Positions 24,910 through 34,984 of a DNA stretch of 64,000 bases are shown piece by piece. The DNA lies in contig JAVUNC010000019.1 in the NCBI GenBank assembly GCA_032173965.1, forward strand, positions 6,944,501 to 7,008,500, in the 5' to 3' direction. The DNA comes from Sitta carolinensis. Lineage: Eukaryota; Chordata; Aves; Passeriformes; Sittidae. Numbering within the stretch: the stretch's first letter is position 1; every line of letters starts with the position of its first letter. The notes beneath the pieces were generated by a model. The model had not been told where the DNA came from, made no database searches, and saw nothing but the letters and a program-made list of their open reading frames with translations. The position numbers were made by a program, and so were the translations under genes.

Positions 24910-25227
24910 GTGATTCATCCGCCCCACAGCGCTGCACGAAGGGGAAAACCGTGCTGCTGTTTAGCTACGGAATTTGTCATAAAATTGTCTGTGGGGTGGG
25001 AGAGTAGTGGAAAACGACGGCGGCATGATTTCCACTGCTGCGAGGAGATGGTTTCTCTTAACTTTCCCCGAAACGAGCTGTATTTTCAGGTTTTATTGCA
25101 CCGCCTTTGCCGCCGCTCGCTGTGGATGGAGTTAGCCTCTTTATACTTTTTCCACATGTATGTTTTTATAAACAAACCTGGTGAAACCCCCAGTCCGAGA
25201 AGGGAAACTCCAGGAGGTTTTAAATAA
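24910..25227 (+). other. 105-codon open frame in the divergent direction, probably not a gene
   Basis: A plus-strand frame runs from an ATG at 24910 to a stop at 25227 that overlaps a poly(A) signal. It has no domain, weak Kozak context and no conserved look. It is recorded because it would be the only sizeable ORF in a divergent transcript ending at that signal. Confidence 0.12.
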
Positions 25228-25245
25228 AGTTTTATGTTTGTGTGG
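25223..25245 (+). terminator. Canonical poly(A) signal with downstream GT-rich element
   Basis: AATAAA at 25223-25228 is followed by a T/G-rich stretch (25231-25245), the usual cleavage/polyadenylation layout. It lies about 0.65 kb from the inferred promoter on the opposite strand to the gene, where promoter-upstream transcripts are typically ended early by such signals. AATAAA is common by chance, so use is unproven. Confidence 0.35.
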
Positions 25246-25671
25246 AACCAAAGTGACAATAGCTGCTGGATGAGGACCAAAGCAACCTGGGATCTCTTCC
25301 TGATTCCACATCAATTCCATGTGTGCAGATGAACATGTTCCTCTGCAAAACTCCTGCGAAGTACAAAGGAAGGGCAAAACCTGGCCCCATACCCACTTAG
25401 GGATATATCCCCACACAGCACTCCCACCTCTGGGATTCTTCTTTCCCACTGCAGCTCGTTTTGAGGACAACATTGGCCCATCTGATATGCCTACAATGAT
25501 CAGTGATAATTTACTGCCTTAGAGAGCACCTTTGCAGACCTGAGAATCAGTCATCAATTTGGTCAATAGTTGAAATAAAAAAAATAAATACATCAATAGC
25601 GAATGAGCCTTTGGGGAATTTCATCCTTAAAGTCATAAAAATGTTGGAAATTCCACTGTCGTCATTTTTCG
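25246..25671. other. Spacer, nothing recognised
   Basis: Unique-looking DNA between the CpG island and a CR1 fragment. The minus-strand frame at 25141-25473 (110 codons) has no recognisable product. Confidence 0.45.
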
Positions 25672-25960
25672 AGGGCTCTCGTTTGTTCATTCAGCCTGGA
25701 GAAGTAGGAGCTAAGGGGGGGACTTAGCTGTTGTCTACAGCTGGTGGAAGGTAATTGAGAGAGTGGAGCCAGACTCTTCTCTGAGGTGCACATCAAGCAG
25801 ATGAGAGACATCAGTGCCACGTTGCAGCAGGAGAAATCCCAACTAGTTAATAGGAAGGAATTCTTCAAAATTAGAGCAGTCAAACATTGGAACAGGCTTC
25901 CCAAAGACCTTGTGCAATCTCAAACCCAGCCTGGACCTGGTCTTATGCAAAAGTACCAGC
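25672..25960 (+). mobile_element. CR1 LINE, 3'-region fragment, sense
   Basis: The plus strand follows the CR1 3' region in order. It has a 'gttcattcagcctggagaag' block near 25685, a GACTTAGCTGTTGTCTACA block near 25721, CTCTTCTCTGAGGTGCAC near 25772, GATGAGAGACATC near 25800, and 'aacattggaacaggcttccc' near 25882 followed by a shortened AAACCCAGCCTGGAC. A small internal deletion precedes the last block and the true 3' end is missing. The open frames at 25662-25904 and 25786-25989 are by-products. Confidence 0.9.
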
Positions 25961-26804
25961 AGCATTCCAAATCCTTCAAAATGCCTTAGCTGAAGAGATA
26001 AAGCCAACTCCGTGTTGGAGCGCTCTGCCTCTTGTGTCCGGAGGCTCTTTGTTGTGTGATTCACCTCAGCTGACTTGTGCTAACCAGGAAAGAGGCATTT
26101 AGTCTGACTTAGTCACCAAGATTCCTTCCTCTAGGCAGCTCCAAAAAGTGACCCATTCCATCCCAAACGGGATGCCTAAATCAGCCCAGCACACGGGGAG
26201 CTGAAATGGCTAACTTCACTCTGGCTGACGACATGGTTAAAGCCAGGTGAAATGAATCCTCACTGATGCCTCCTGGAAATAAGGACAAGAGCAAGGCAAA
26301 CTGCTGAATTTTAAATAGCAATAACTTAGCGTGAAAGACATAGCATCAGCAGAATGTCCCCAAGGGTAACATGTGCCGTGGGCTGTCAGCCACAGACTTG
26401 TGGCCAGGCTCCTGGGCAGCCTCAAAACTTTGAATAGAAACAGGGCAGTGATGGCATCTGCAATATCGGCAAAATTCCTGGTGCAACCCTGTAATGCTAA
26501 ATGGAAAGCTGTCCCCAAATGATTATACTGCTGTTGTCTAGGAAGGTGAGAGGGGTGAAACTGCAGTCATGTCTAGGTGAGGCTTTTGGTATTTGTACTG
26601 TAGGGCAGTCAGGGCTCTTTCATTAGTTTGATAAACTGGGCAAAAATGCATGTGGCTAATTGCCTCTTGGGTTGAAGCTCTCTGCATGGAAGAAATACAT
26701 GCTAAAATGGGTTAATGGAATACTGAGAAAGATTTTGTAAGTATCTAAGTAAGGAGCTTTGTCGCTCTGTGCAACAAAATGTAGACCAGAATCTTACTGC
26801 AGCC
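25961..26804. other. Intervening DNA, nothing recognised
   Basis: No exon or clear repeat was seen. A minus-strand frame of 93 codons (26237-26518) lacks recognisable features. Confidence 0.45.
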
Positions 26805-26950
26805 CGCTCTCTGCCACTTCCAGGGTAACCCTGGATAAATCATCTCCCTTTCCTATCAGTAAAGTAAGAATAATGACATTTTCTTCTTGCTGAGAGTGCT
26901 GTCAGGAGATGATAATCAAAGTCTGTAATTTGATTAGAAAGTGTGAAACA
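26805..26950 (+). repeat. MIR/CORE-SINE relic, sense
   Basis: The block order follows MIR: CTGCCACTTCC, a CCTGGATAAATCATCTCCCTTTCC block (26830-26853) equivalent to the 'tgggcaagtcacttaacctctc' core, TCAGTAAAGTAAGAATAATGACA, then a CTGTCAGGAGATGATAA block and AAAGTGTGAAAC near the tail. Divergence is high, as expected for an insertion that predates birds. Confidence 0.7.
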
Positions 26951-29900
26951 TTATACATCACTCCTTACAATGCCAACACCTTGGTACATAAACTTTCAGT
27001 TGAGATATTTTACATAAAACTGTGGAGAAAACAAATTGGTAAGACAAACAATAATGAATAATTGTGTTCCTGTTTTCTTTAAGAACCCCAGAGCAATTTT
27101 GTACCATTTGGAGATAAATCTCTTTGTCTATCACATTGACATGCAGGCAGCTGAAGAAGGACATGACATCTTTTCAAGCATTCACCATAGCACTCTAGTA
27201 CAAAATACAAAGGCAAATTGAATTTTCAGTTGCAACTACACAGGCAAAGTAGATAAGCACCTTGTGCTTTACACACACACTGAAAGCTGAACTTGTGTGA
27301 AGTGAGTTAGTGTAGGCATTTTGTTAGAAAGCAAAAAGTCTGCTCAAGAAAAATACAGGCATTCATAATGCCCCTACAGTTTTTGTGAAAGTGGAAAGTA
27401 CAATTTCTACAGCCAAAGACAACAGTGAGGGGAAGAAAAGAATGTTCAGTATTCAGCAAAAAAGGAAGAATCCGGCTGACTGGAAATGTATGTGCATTTC
27501 AGAAGGCTTTGTTAAAATAATATTAAGGTACTGGCTTTACATCCACAAAAATGATGCCATTTGATGCCGAAGTCAAGCTTTCCACATGTTGGAATTAAAA
27601 CAATATAGATTTAATTTAGCCACAAAACAATTCCTGTGGGGAGAGCTGGAAGCAGCAAGGCTCATTCCCAACAGACTTGCTCCCTGTACCCCTCGGCCCA
27701 TCTCCATCTCCACTGCATTAATTTTGTCTCCTTCCCACTCCATGGACAGCATCCCTGAAAAGCCGAAAGCAGTAGGTGCAGGTGGGCCAGCAAGTACCAG
27801 CTGCCAAGAGAAACAATAATGTTTGCTCAGTCAGGGCATGAATTCAGCCCTCACTCCTCTATCATAATGTCTGTATTAACAGATCTTGTAAGGGCATGAT
27901 TGTTTCTGAGAATTCTGCCTTTCTGCCCTTCCATTAAATTTGAGCAAAATTCATCAAGAAGGTTTAAAAGCTCTTGGAGAAGGACTTGCAGCCAGGCTGA
28001 AAAGCAGCATGGCCACATAAGAAAAGTTCATGTGAAAAAACAGATTGAAAAACTAAAAAGTTGCCCACAGTGGGGGGAAAAAACCTTACAACAATTAAAC
28101 CCTTTTTTGCCAGGGGGTGAAATTGAAAATGATTGAGTCTTTCAAGCTGTGTTAGCACTTGAGAAATAGAAAGTGAAAACAGAAAATGATACAAGCTATT
28201 GTCTGTCCACTGACAGGACCTGGAAACATATGGCATGAAGAACTTAAGATCTTCATAGGAGCACAAGAGAAAGAAATTTTTTTATCACAGCTGAGATTAT
28301 CTTTGCAAAATATTTTTTGTCTGTATAACTTGTGGTGGGATCCCTCCATTCATCTTGTGTTGGCATAGCTCAGCTGGATGACAAGTGGTGTTGTGAAGCT
28401 CGTAAGAAGTCTCTTAAGAGGGGAAGCAGAGAGAAGGGGAATCATTTGAAACCAGTGTTACCAACAGCAGCAGTATACTTAAACATTTTGGGTTTTAATC
28501 ACTATTGCTTAGCTCCGTGTTTTATTTGCAGACTAAGTCCCCTTGGGGCCTATATCTGAGCTGGGGGAGTGATAGACCATGTGGCACTCAAGGGCAAGAG
28601 AAAATAAACAATATGGAAAATATCATTAGGCAGCCAGTCATGCCTCTTTGTAACTGCCAAAGAACAGCAGAAAGATAACTCATATTCTCCTGTTCCTTGG
28701 AAAAGCCTCAGTCACTTGAATAAAGAGACTTTCTAGGAGCTTATGTCGAGAAATGGCCTGGGCTGTGCTCGCATCAAATGGTTTTGAAATTGAGACTCAC
28801 AAGCTACTTATGGATCTGCTGTTTATGTGGCTATTTCCATTTCCTAGATCTCATCAGAATGTGTTAATTGCTTTCTTAATGGTCCTATGCCATGTAAACA
28901 ATTGCAAAATTAGCCCCAGAAATGGTATTAAATGGTAAATTCAAGGAGTGGAAGAAGAGGAAGAGGAAAGGATTGCATGGCAGAAAGGGCAAGATGAGAA
29001 GGGGTCATTAAATGCCTGAGGTGGGAGGTCATGAGGTGCATTCCCCAAAGCCCTGTGCCCCAGAGAGCAGTGCAGATGTGATCCTCAGGGCCCCTACTGC
29101 CTTTACTCCATGAGCACTTTGGGATGGCTCTGCCCTCATGCCCATACTCTCCCCTAACAGCCCTCATGTAGCTAATTTGCTGAAGCTGCCATATTCCACA
29201 TCCTTTTTTCCTCTCTCTGGGTTTTCTAAGCAGATTTCACTGCCTGTGAGGAGAGCTAAGTTACTCGGTGTCTGGATAATTCACCGTCTCACCTCCATTT
29301 GCCTACTTTTCTGGAGGATTTGAGATAAGGATATGACAAGCCCACATAAGGATTTTCACCTCTCCATCTGCTTGCAAAGAAAATCAGATATCTGAGCCCA
29401 CATACCCTCCTAGGTGTGGAAATTCGCTAACTGTTCATAACATGCCTAAGCTGCACGTGTTAATTTTTCTTCCAGAAACAGCAGAAGTAGAGAAGGGGCC
29501 TTGACTCAAAGGGTATCAGCACAGCAGTGAATAGAGATCACTGTCACCAAATCAAAACAGGGGAGGCAGTGACAGCATGGAAAGCTTGCACTGATTTAAG
29601 CTGGTATAATATTTCTGGTGCCTGCAAGGTAGGTGTATATCTCTGGAGACAGACTAAGCTCGTTCTTATGCACAGCCCCATGAACAGCAAACAATAAAGG
29701 CCACTGTTTACTGCCCCACAAATATAGCAACTGGCACAGGTGATATAATGGATTTAGTTGATTTGGGAAACATTATGAGTTTAAATGTTTTTACTATCAA
29801 ATTCAAAAGACATCTGTAGGTACAACCATAAAAGGTGACTCAATAAATTACAGGGTGTTTTAAACTCTCCAAAGCTGAAGAGAAGATGGAGTTGATTCAG

Positions 29901-30077
29901 AAATGTTTATTTGATTTAGTTTGCTGTTTGGTTCACAGAAGACTCCACACAGGGGCAATAAAAACCAAGGCTGCCTTTTTTATAGTGCAAAGATTTTACA
30001 CTGCAGTCCTCTCCAGTCTGTTTAAACATGTCCCTCTCTTGCTTCAAATACTAAGAAATTCCATTCATCACAACTCA
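26951..30077. other. Non-coding DNA, no exon recognised
   Basis: Only short open frames occur, none with a recognisable product or splice context. No repeat family was identified. Confidence 0.45.
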
Positions 30078-30195
30078 GAAATTTCAGAGATGGAAATGAT
30101 CTATTAAGCCCTATGATCCATCTCCTGAAAAATGCAGGATTTCTCCCTATAGTGCATTTGTGTTTTTAATGTTTTGTCCATCAAGTTTATAAGGT
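30078..30195 (-). mobile_element. Ancient CR1/L3-like LINE 3' end, antisense
   Basis: The plus strand reads ATTTCAGAGATGGAAATGAT, then CTATTAAGCCC, GATCCATCTCCTG, AATGCAGGATTTCTCCCTA and a 'gttttgtccatcaag' block. This succession matches the inverted 3' end of old amniote CR1 families as I remember it (dogma of 'ccatctccctgccaatgcaggattgt' type). It is much more diverged than the other CR1 copies and so older. Confidence 0.7.
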
Positions 30196-31674
30196 CACAT
30201 TAGTGAAGTGTACATTTCATTACATTTCGTGTTTATGTCAACAAATAATATGTGGTTGCTTAATTTCAATGCAATTGGTCTTACGGATGTACCAGGGAAA
30301 GGAAGCAAGCAGTAGCCAGCATAAATGGCAGATGCCAGAATCAGGAGGGGTTGTTTTGCTGCTAAATGTGATCAGTGCTGTGCACAGTGGGCTTTCAACT
30401 ATCCCGCTTTGGAGAATGGTCATTCTAATATCAGTCATTAACAATTTGCTGCTGGTCACTTGGGAACAGCATGTTTCCTACAAATTGCTTCTATTAGTCA
30501 CCAGTCTCCAAATAATTGACTATGAGAGACAGCCTGTGTGAGATGGGCGTTAGCAGGGGGGCAGAGTCTATGGACACATTGTTATAGGACACACGCTTTG
30601 CAGTTTTTGAATGCCAAAAACTGGTGGAATGGGCTCAGGTCTCTTCTATGCTGGGGTCAGGCTGGAGCTGCACCACCAAAGTCCAATGGAGCCCTCTGAA
30701 AAGCCGAGGCTAACGCACATGAGGTCAGTATCTGGCAGTAATACAGCAGCACATTTGCTTGTCTCTGAAATGCAGTCACATCTGGCATGAAACCTGGCAG
30801 CTGTTTCACATAAAATGGTCAGGATGTGGACGAATATCCTTCAGGAAAGGAGGAGGAGAAAGAGGAAGAAAGGCATGAAGGAGTCTCACTAGTTTGTTGC
30901 CTTCATATTCCTGTCATATGCCCTTTAGTGAAAGCTCTTCTACACCGTGTTGTTAATTCAAGTACCTGCTCTTTTGGCAGCCTTTTATGTCACTGAAAAT
31001 AGGTGTTTCAGCATGACAGAAAATACAAGGAACAAAAAAAAAATTTAACTTACCTACTAAAAAGAAAAATGCTGTGGAAAAAAAGCAGGCCACAGTAGCA
31101 CATCAGGACTTGGCTATGTCAATCTCATCAGGAGCTCCACTCCTCTCACCACACCATCTGAATACATTCTGCTTTAGGTTATTGCTGGATTGCTTCTCTG
31201 GTCCTGCTATCTTGGTTTGTGAAGGCTGAACCTGGGAGAGTACAGGGCTAAGAGGTCACAAATCCCTCCCAATAAAACTCATGTCATAGTTATAAGGAAG
31301 TGTCAAAGACTGTTGTTGATAGAGTACTTCTGAGGTGCCAGAAAAAGGGGCTTTGAGTCGATACAAGTAGTCCTGGAGCCTCTGAAAATATATCTTGTGA
31401 CCCTAATGCAGGTTGCAGAGGTGTGGAGAGAGAAGCAGCAGAACCTTGGAATCCACAGCTGCATCTCTGGACTGATGTAGAGGGAACTGGATGCTAACTC
31501 CCCAAAGTCTGTGTAGGAACCAAGGAGGGTACTGGGAAACCAGAGCTTAATTATTGCTGTCATGGGAGGAGGCAGCAGCAGCAGCAGGACAATGGATGGG
31601 GGTCAGAGAGGGGATAGAGGAGCCAGCCTTACGTAAGCCATTTCTCAGAGTTACACAACAGAGTAAAGTAATAA
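30196..31674. other. Non-coding DNA, nothing recognised
   Basis: A plus-strand frame of 112 codons (30203-30541) directly follows the CR1 relic and has no recognisable product. A short AGC repeat lies at about 31569-31584. Confidence 0.45.
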
Positions 31675-31820
31675 CACTAATGCACTTTTATAATGCATTC
31701 CTACAGAGATTTAAAATGCTTTGAAAAGGTAAGTAAATATTATATCGTAAGGTGGCAGATGGAGAAACCAGAGCAATGAGGAAATTAGTGGCTTCCTTGT
31801 AACTGTGGGGAGAGTCAGAA
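31675..31820 (-). repeat. MIR/CORE-SINE relic, antisense
   Basis: The plus strand matches an inverted MIR in order: CACTTTTATAATGCATTCCT, GAGATTTAAAATGCTTTGAA, AAGGTAAGTAAATATTATAT, then GGCAGATGGAGAAACC, followed by a diverged 'gaggaaattagtggcttcctt' in place of the AAGTGACTTGCCC core. This is one of the two clearest MIR relics in the window. Confidence 0.8.
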
Positions 31821-34059
31821 TTGTGGTGGGGAGCAAAAGAAAGGTCTCTGGAGCCCTCTGAGCACCTAGGCACAATCTTCCAAATGCCCAAATGTGCTAG
31901 ACAAGAGGAAAACTGGCAGGTTTGGAAGAAATTTTCCCTAAATCAGGAAACAAATGAGAAACAAGAAATGCATTATTCAAGCTGGAAAAAGATGTTTGGA
32001 GAAAACAACAGAGAAACATTTTGGGTTCCCAGGATTTTATTACCTTTTCTAGTGCGAGCCAAAGGATTCTATCCAAGTTTCCAGAGATTATTCCTCACAG
32101 GAAAAGCAAAGCTGTTATGAAGGACATAGCAATGGCACAGTAAAAACAACAATAATCAAAAGATGTCTTTTGTTTAATCACCTGGACAGATCCTGCATGA
32201 TGCAAATAAAATGTGGGATAACAAGCTCCAAGAGATAGGTCACAGCTACAGGGGCTTGTCAGGCCAAAGCAGCAGAGTGAGACAGAGTGAGGTACAGGTG
32301 AGGGTGAGGAAGGGCAGTGCTCCCAGGAACACAGATCTGCCTGGGCTCTTTGTGGTAAAGCTTCTCTTTGTCATCAGTTCCAGTGACCCTTAGGAGTTGT
32401 CTGCTCTCCCAAAAGACTTGCTCAAGCCACTTAATGATTTCCCACTGGCAACAGACTCTCCACCCCTCCTTACACCTCCCTGGGCTGAACTGGTCCCTTT
32501 GAGGGGAGTAACAACCTCGGGTACAATCACAGGATGCAGAGGGACCTGCATGCTGCAGAGGATGTGTTCTGTACCTTCGAGCATGTATGTCCCATGCAAT
32601 AAGGAGTGCTGAGGTCACCCTGCTCATCCCTGGTGATTAATTGCTGTGTGCTGAGGACATCCCCTCACTGCTGCTTTGCTAGTCTTACAGCCCTCGGTCC
32701 ATTCCTGCTGCTCTGCCTCCACTCATGGGTGCCCCTGCACTCTTTCTCCTGGGACAGGCAGCTCCTGTGCTGTGTGTCCCCTTTTCTGCCAGTGGTACTG
32801 CTGTGGGCAGGAAAGATCTTCCAGGAGACATTTTAGCTAAACAGGTCAGATTATGTGGTTCAGAACTTTTCCTGCAAGACAGAAATTAAGCCTTCACCAA
32901 AATACTCAGCTCTCACCCCTCCTGGACTGAGAGGAGGGCTCAGCCATGCAGCCAGAGGTAATGCTGTGCAGATCTGTAGGACCAGTCCTGTGTTTTCTGT
33001 GTTAGTTCAGCTTTCAGGGATTTATGGAAAAATAGGTCATGTCATATGAAATGCAGTAACTAATAAATAATGATCTGCATTTCTGCACCATTTAGCAATT
33101 GCTCATGACTGCAGTGTTGTAACAGGTCAGTATCAACCAGGTGTTGCCCCCATTTCTGGTTGGGGAGACCTGGAGCTCAGGACCATGGCTGAAGATCATT
33201 TTCTTTTCCAGAGCGGGTGGTGCATGGCCTCCTTCCCTATTATATTCTCTCCATGGGCAATTATGCTGCCAGGAAGAACTGTAATCTCCCCTGGGTTGGG
33301 AAATGGCACAACAGGCACGTGTCCAGGTCACACTCACTGGCTCACTCATCCAGCAGGTATATCTGCGAGTCCAGAGGGGAGCAAGGTAGTAAAGTGCCAG
33401 CCCTCTCTGCTGGAAAGTCCGTACCTGTGGCTGCCAGGAAGATTTTGGCCATGGTTACATGAAATCCAGTGCTGTTTGGTCAGTCTGAAGCTGACACTCT
33501 CCTCTGCTCTGGCCCATCTGGACAGGATCCGACATTCTGGGCAAAAGCAAACGCAGCAGCTGAAGCTGGCACAGAGGGGACTGAGCCGGCTTCAGAAAAA
33601 GCATGTGGCTTTCCAAACATCTTGCAGTCCAAAGCAAAACCAGCAGTTCTGACATGCTGTGAGCAATAAACAATGAGCTTTGTCAGCATGTCTAGAGGAA
33701 ATGATAATTCCCGGAGTGTGAATGATGAAATGTTAACCAAGATGGAGGCTTTGGATAGCGTTGTGGTTAGGAAGGCATATGTGCATCAGTGTGGAAGAGC
33801 TGACACTAATGCAAAGAGCCCTAACTAAGAGATAAAGATCTTCCAGGTCTCTCAACTTACTGCCCAGTGCTATTTTCTCCTGTTCCCTGTGCAAAGTGTA
33901 AAGCATTGCTTGTGCTGGAAAGGTAGATTTGCAGTGCTCTAACCAGCACCTGAATCTGCCCCTCTGGCTGCACAGCCCTGGCTCTTCATCACCCACAGCT
34001 CAGCGCTGCCGTCAGCCCTCTGAGGCACACAGGGCTTGGTGCAGGGTAATTTACTGTTG
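31821..34059. other. Non-coding DNA, no exon recognised
   Basis: Several open frames of 60-155 codons overlap each other on both strands (the largest, 33185-33652 plus), a pattern expected from stop-poor GC-richer sequence. None has a recognisable product. Confidence 0.4.
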
Positions 34060-34520
34060 TAGCTGCATTACGAGATTGGCTGTCCCTCTTTTCTCTTCTT
34101 TGAATTAAGAGGCAGCTCTGCTCACTTCAGTGCAATTGAAAACCTAATGATTCAGGGGGAGTATTTTTAAGGTTACAGTGACTTTGACAGAAACCTTCTA
34201 GCCCTGTGCTTAAATACTCTGCAAACCTATTGCACGGTTTTGAGGCCAAAAGGAGTCAAAGTGCATTTTTTCCCTTTGCTTGGAAAATGTTAAAACTGTT
34301 CTCTGCAAACCATGTGAAATGTTTCCAGTCACTCCAGCAATGAACAGCATTGACATGCATGTATTAGCAGAAAACAAGAATAACTAGAGTCAGAGAAAAT
34401 TATGCAATTATTCATAGTAATGATATTAATTTCACAATGTCATCGCTTTAGGGGCCTGTTGCAATAAATAACCTTGAAAGTTATCTTAGTGTGTGTGACA
34501 GAGGACGTATGTGCAGTTGA
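34060..34520. promoter_or_regulatory. Candidate conserved non-coding element (motif-based)
   Basis: This stretch has no open frame of note. It is rich in homeodomain/POU-type cores (ATGCAATTATTCAT near 34401, TAATGATATTAATTT near 34420), forkhead-like and SOX-like words, and lacks low-complexity decay. That texture resembles vertebrate developmental enhancers. The call is by appearance only; conservation was not tested. Confidence 0.25.
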
Positions 34521-34958
34521 GATCAGATTGCACAATAACGTTTTCCTGATGTGCCCTATGAAACACATCTTGATCTCACTCACCAGTCACCCATGCTGGG
34601 GTTGTTTTAAGAAAAATGACATTCAGGATCATTAGTCAATGCTGGAGGAAAAAAAAAAGACAGCATTCTGCTATGGCTAGTGTTACCCTCAGGCATTTCT
34701 GGCATGTTTCCGTTGTAAATTCATTTTACATGTGGCCAGGAAGTACAACATCTTGTTGCATCTTGAAAAAAAACCTACTATATTTCTTCCCTGTTGCTCA
34801 TTTCCAATCTACAGAAGCATCTGGTGGGAGCATGTCAGAAGATCTATCACTAAATGTTAGAAGTTCAGTGCACTTTGATGCCTGAGTCTCATTTAAAAGA
34901 ACAAGGTGAAATCATATTTGAAACCGTATTTTACTCCTCTAGTTTTTTAACTGTGACA
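34521..34958. other. Non-coding DNA, nothing recognised
   Basis: No exon or repeat recognised. A plus-strand frame of 89 codons (34616-34885) has no features. Confidence 0.4.
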
Positions 34959-34984
34959 TTTTTTTTTTTTTTTTTTTTTTTTTT
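34959..34984 (-). repeat. Poly(T)/poly(A) homopolymer, 26 bases
   Basis: Twenty-six T in a row on the plus strand, so a poly(A) on the minus strand. On that strand it is preceded by a 120-codon open frame (35301-34939) that runs into the A-tract. No AATAAA lies in the preceding 30 bases, so a retroposon tail is not established. Confidence 0.9.

Larger units (their letters stand above)
24170..25125. promoter_or_regulatory. CpG-island promoter
   Basis: CpG dinucleotides are dense from about 24173 to 25120 and rare elsewhere in the window. GC content peaks at about 24230-24860. The core (24530-24610) holds several classic TATA-less promoter sites: an ETS-type CCGGAAGT, a YY1-type AACATGGCGGC and an X-box-like palindrome, all oriented or readable for leftward transcription. 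A consensus splice donor lies downstream on the minus strand. Such islands mark housekeeping or broadly expressed vertebrate promoters and are often bidirectional. A divergent rightward transcript is possible but no rightward exon was identified. Confidence 0.88.

Noticed and set aside
24230..24937. 235-codon minus-strand open frame across the CpG island
   Set aside because: Most of it is the complement of the G-rich minisatellite, giving Pro/Ser/Leu repeats; its start lies upstream of the inferred promoter core. The absence of stops follows from composition.
33185..33652. 155-codon plus-strand frame as a gene
   Set aside because: No domain, no promoter or splice context, and overlapping frames of similar length occur on both strands.
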